Of a DNA stretch of 14,219 nucleotides, positions 13,801 through 14,219 are shown piece after piece; the first letter of the stretch is position 1; each line of letters starts with the position of its first letter. The translations under genes and the position numbers were made by a program. Origin of the DNA: an uncultured Rickettsiales bacterium (GTDB taxonomy: Bacteria > Pseudomonadota > Alphaproteobacteria > Rickettsiales > UBA998); the NCBI GenBank assembly GCA_937982385.1, contig CALJMC010000020.1, forward strand, positions 1 to 14,219. Direction: 5' to 3'. A model generated the notes under the pieces. The model was not told where the DNA came from. It was given only the letters and a program-made list of their open reading frames with translations, and ran no database searches.

Positions 13801-14219
13801 ATGTCTGAATGGAGATTGCAATACGCGGCAGAAAAATTTATTGAAGCTATCCAAGGTGCATCAAATACATATACAAGAAAAACTGCAGATGCGTTTGTCG
13901 ACATGCTCAATGATGCCTCTCCTGAAGAAGTGAGAGAGATTGCTGCTGAATTGAGATCCATCACGAGCAAAGGGATGGTGACTATGGATGAAAATGCAGA
14001 CGGTGTTATGTCTGAAAATGAGTTGTTGGCTATTCTTTCTCCTGATACTGTAGAGAAAATCATGCGGATGGCGCCTGAAAATGCACGTGAAGTTGGTGCT
14101 ATTATTAGTACATTAAAATCAGGGGCTGCTTTTACGTGCGATGTTGCAGGGCATGAGGCAATTGACGAGGCGCTTCATGGTGATTACAACATTTCTGCCG
14201 AAAATGGTTTAGAGACATA
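13801..14219 (+). CDS. Unknown protein with an EF-hand loop, N-terminal part, cut by the right edge
   Basis: The frame is open from ATG 13801 to the window end (139 codons), preceded by a weak AAAGG site. The region is helical and acidic: MSEWRLQYAAEKFIEAIQGA, then DMLNDASPEEVREIAAELRS. Residues 63-74, DENADGVMSENE, fit a canonical EF-hand calcium loop with D, N, D, S and E at positions 1, 3, 5, 9 and 12 and Gly at 6, followed by the hydrophobic LLAIL of an exiting helix. Further helices follow, including SPDTVEKIMRMAPENAREVG. There is no signal peptide in the visible part. It is divergent from pyrC across 164 bp. A single CTGTCAT half-site lies upstream, but without a full PhoB box. The family is unknown; calcium binding is inferred from the loop. 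Confidence 0.8.
   Translation, partial: MSEWRLQYAAEKFIEAIQGASNTYTRKTADAFVDMLNDASPEEVREIAAELRSITSKGMVTMDENADGVMSENELLAILSPDTVEKIMRMAPENAREVGAIISTLKSGAAFTCDVAGHEAIDEALHGDYNISAENGLET

Overview
The window looks like chromosomal DNA from an alphaproteobacterium of moderate GC content. Three features point there: a short-form prolyl-tRNA synthetase of about 426 residues without the large editing insertion, a CTTG-N17-CCTATAT heat-shock promoter in front of groES, and a DUF2793 tail-type protein. The lineage is not a model one I can name. No rRNA, tRNA, CRISPR array, transposase or integrase was seen.

Layout, left to right. (1) Minus strand: the N-terminal part of an unidentified membrane-like protein cut by the left edge, then groES-groEL with an RpoH-type promoter and an intrinsic terminator. 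(2) A small unknown minus-strand gene behind a near-perfect PhoB box. (3) A plus-strand operon: family 5 uracil-DNA glycosylase, proS, a single lolC/E permease and lolD, with the last three overlapping. (4) Convergent to it, a tiny lipoprotein gene. (5) A minus-strand four-gene cassette, DUF2793 tail protein, small membrane protein, holin and GH24 endolysin, with no capsid, portal, terminase or integrase nearby. (6) Several small genes (78 aa, PH-SHOCT protein, a possible 38-aa Cys/His ORF, 72 aa) separated by structured DNA. (7) pyrC-pyrF on the minus strand. (8) A plus-strand EF-hand-like gene cut by the right edge.

Three layers of non-coding structure stand out. First, an 86-89 bp palindromic element occurs twice: once between groES and groEL, and once in frame inside the glycosylase gene, where it adds about 30 residues just before the active-site motif. 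Its stem shows a compensatory base change between copies. This resembles the Rickettsia palindromic elements in behaviour, but I do not recognise this family. Second, two PhoB-box promoters share the same architecture (two 7-bp repeats 4 bp apart, then 10 bp, then a -10 box). One drives the 114-aa gene; the other drives the 78-aa gene and lies over the likely start region of the tail/lysis operon, suggesting that phosphate starvation could switch transcription between the two. Third, other intergenic hairpins lie next to the 72-aa gene and pyrF.

Taken together, most of the window is housekeeping (protein folding, translation, lipoprotein sorting, pyrimidine synthesis, base-excision repair). 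The accessory interest lies in the isolated tail/lysis cassette under a possible Pho switch and in the palindromic element inside a DNA-repair enzyme.
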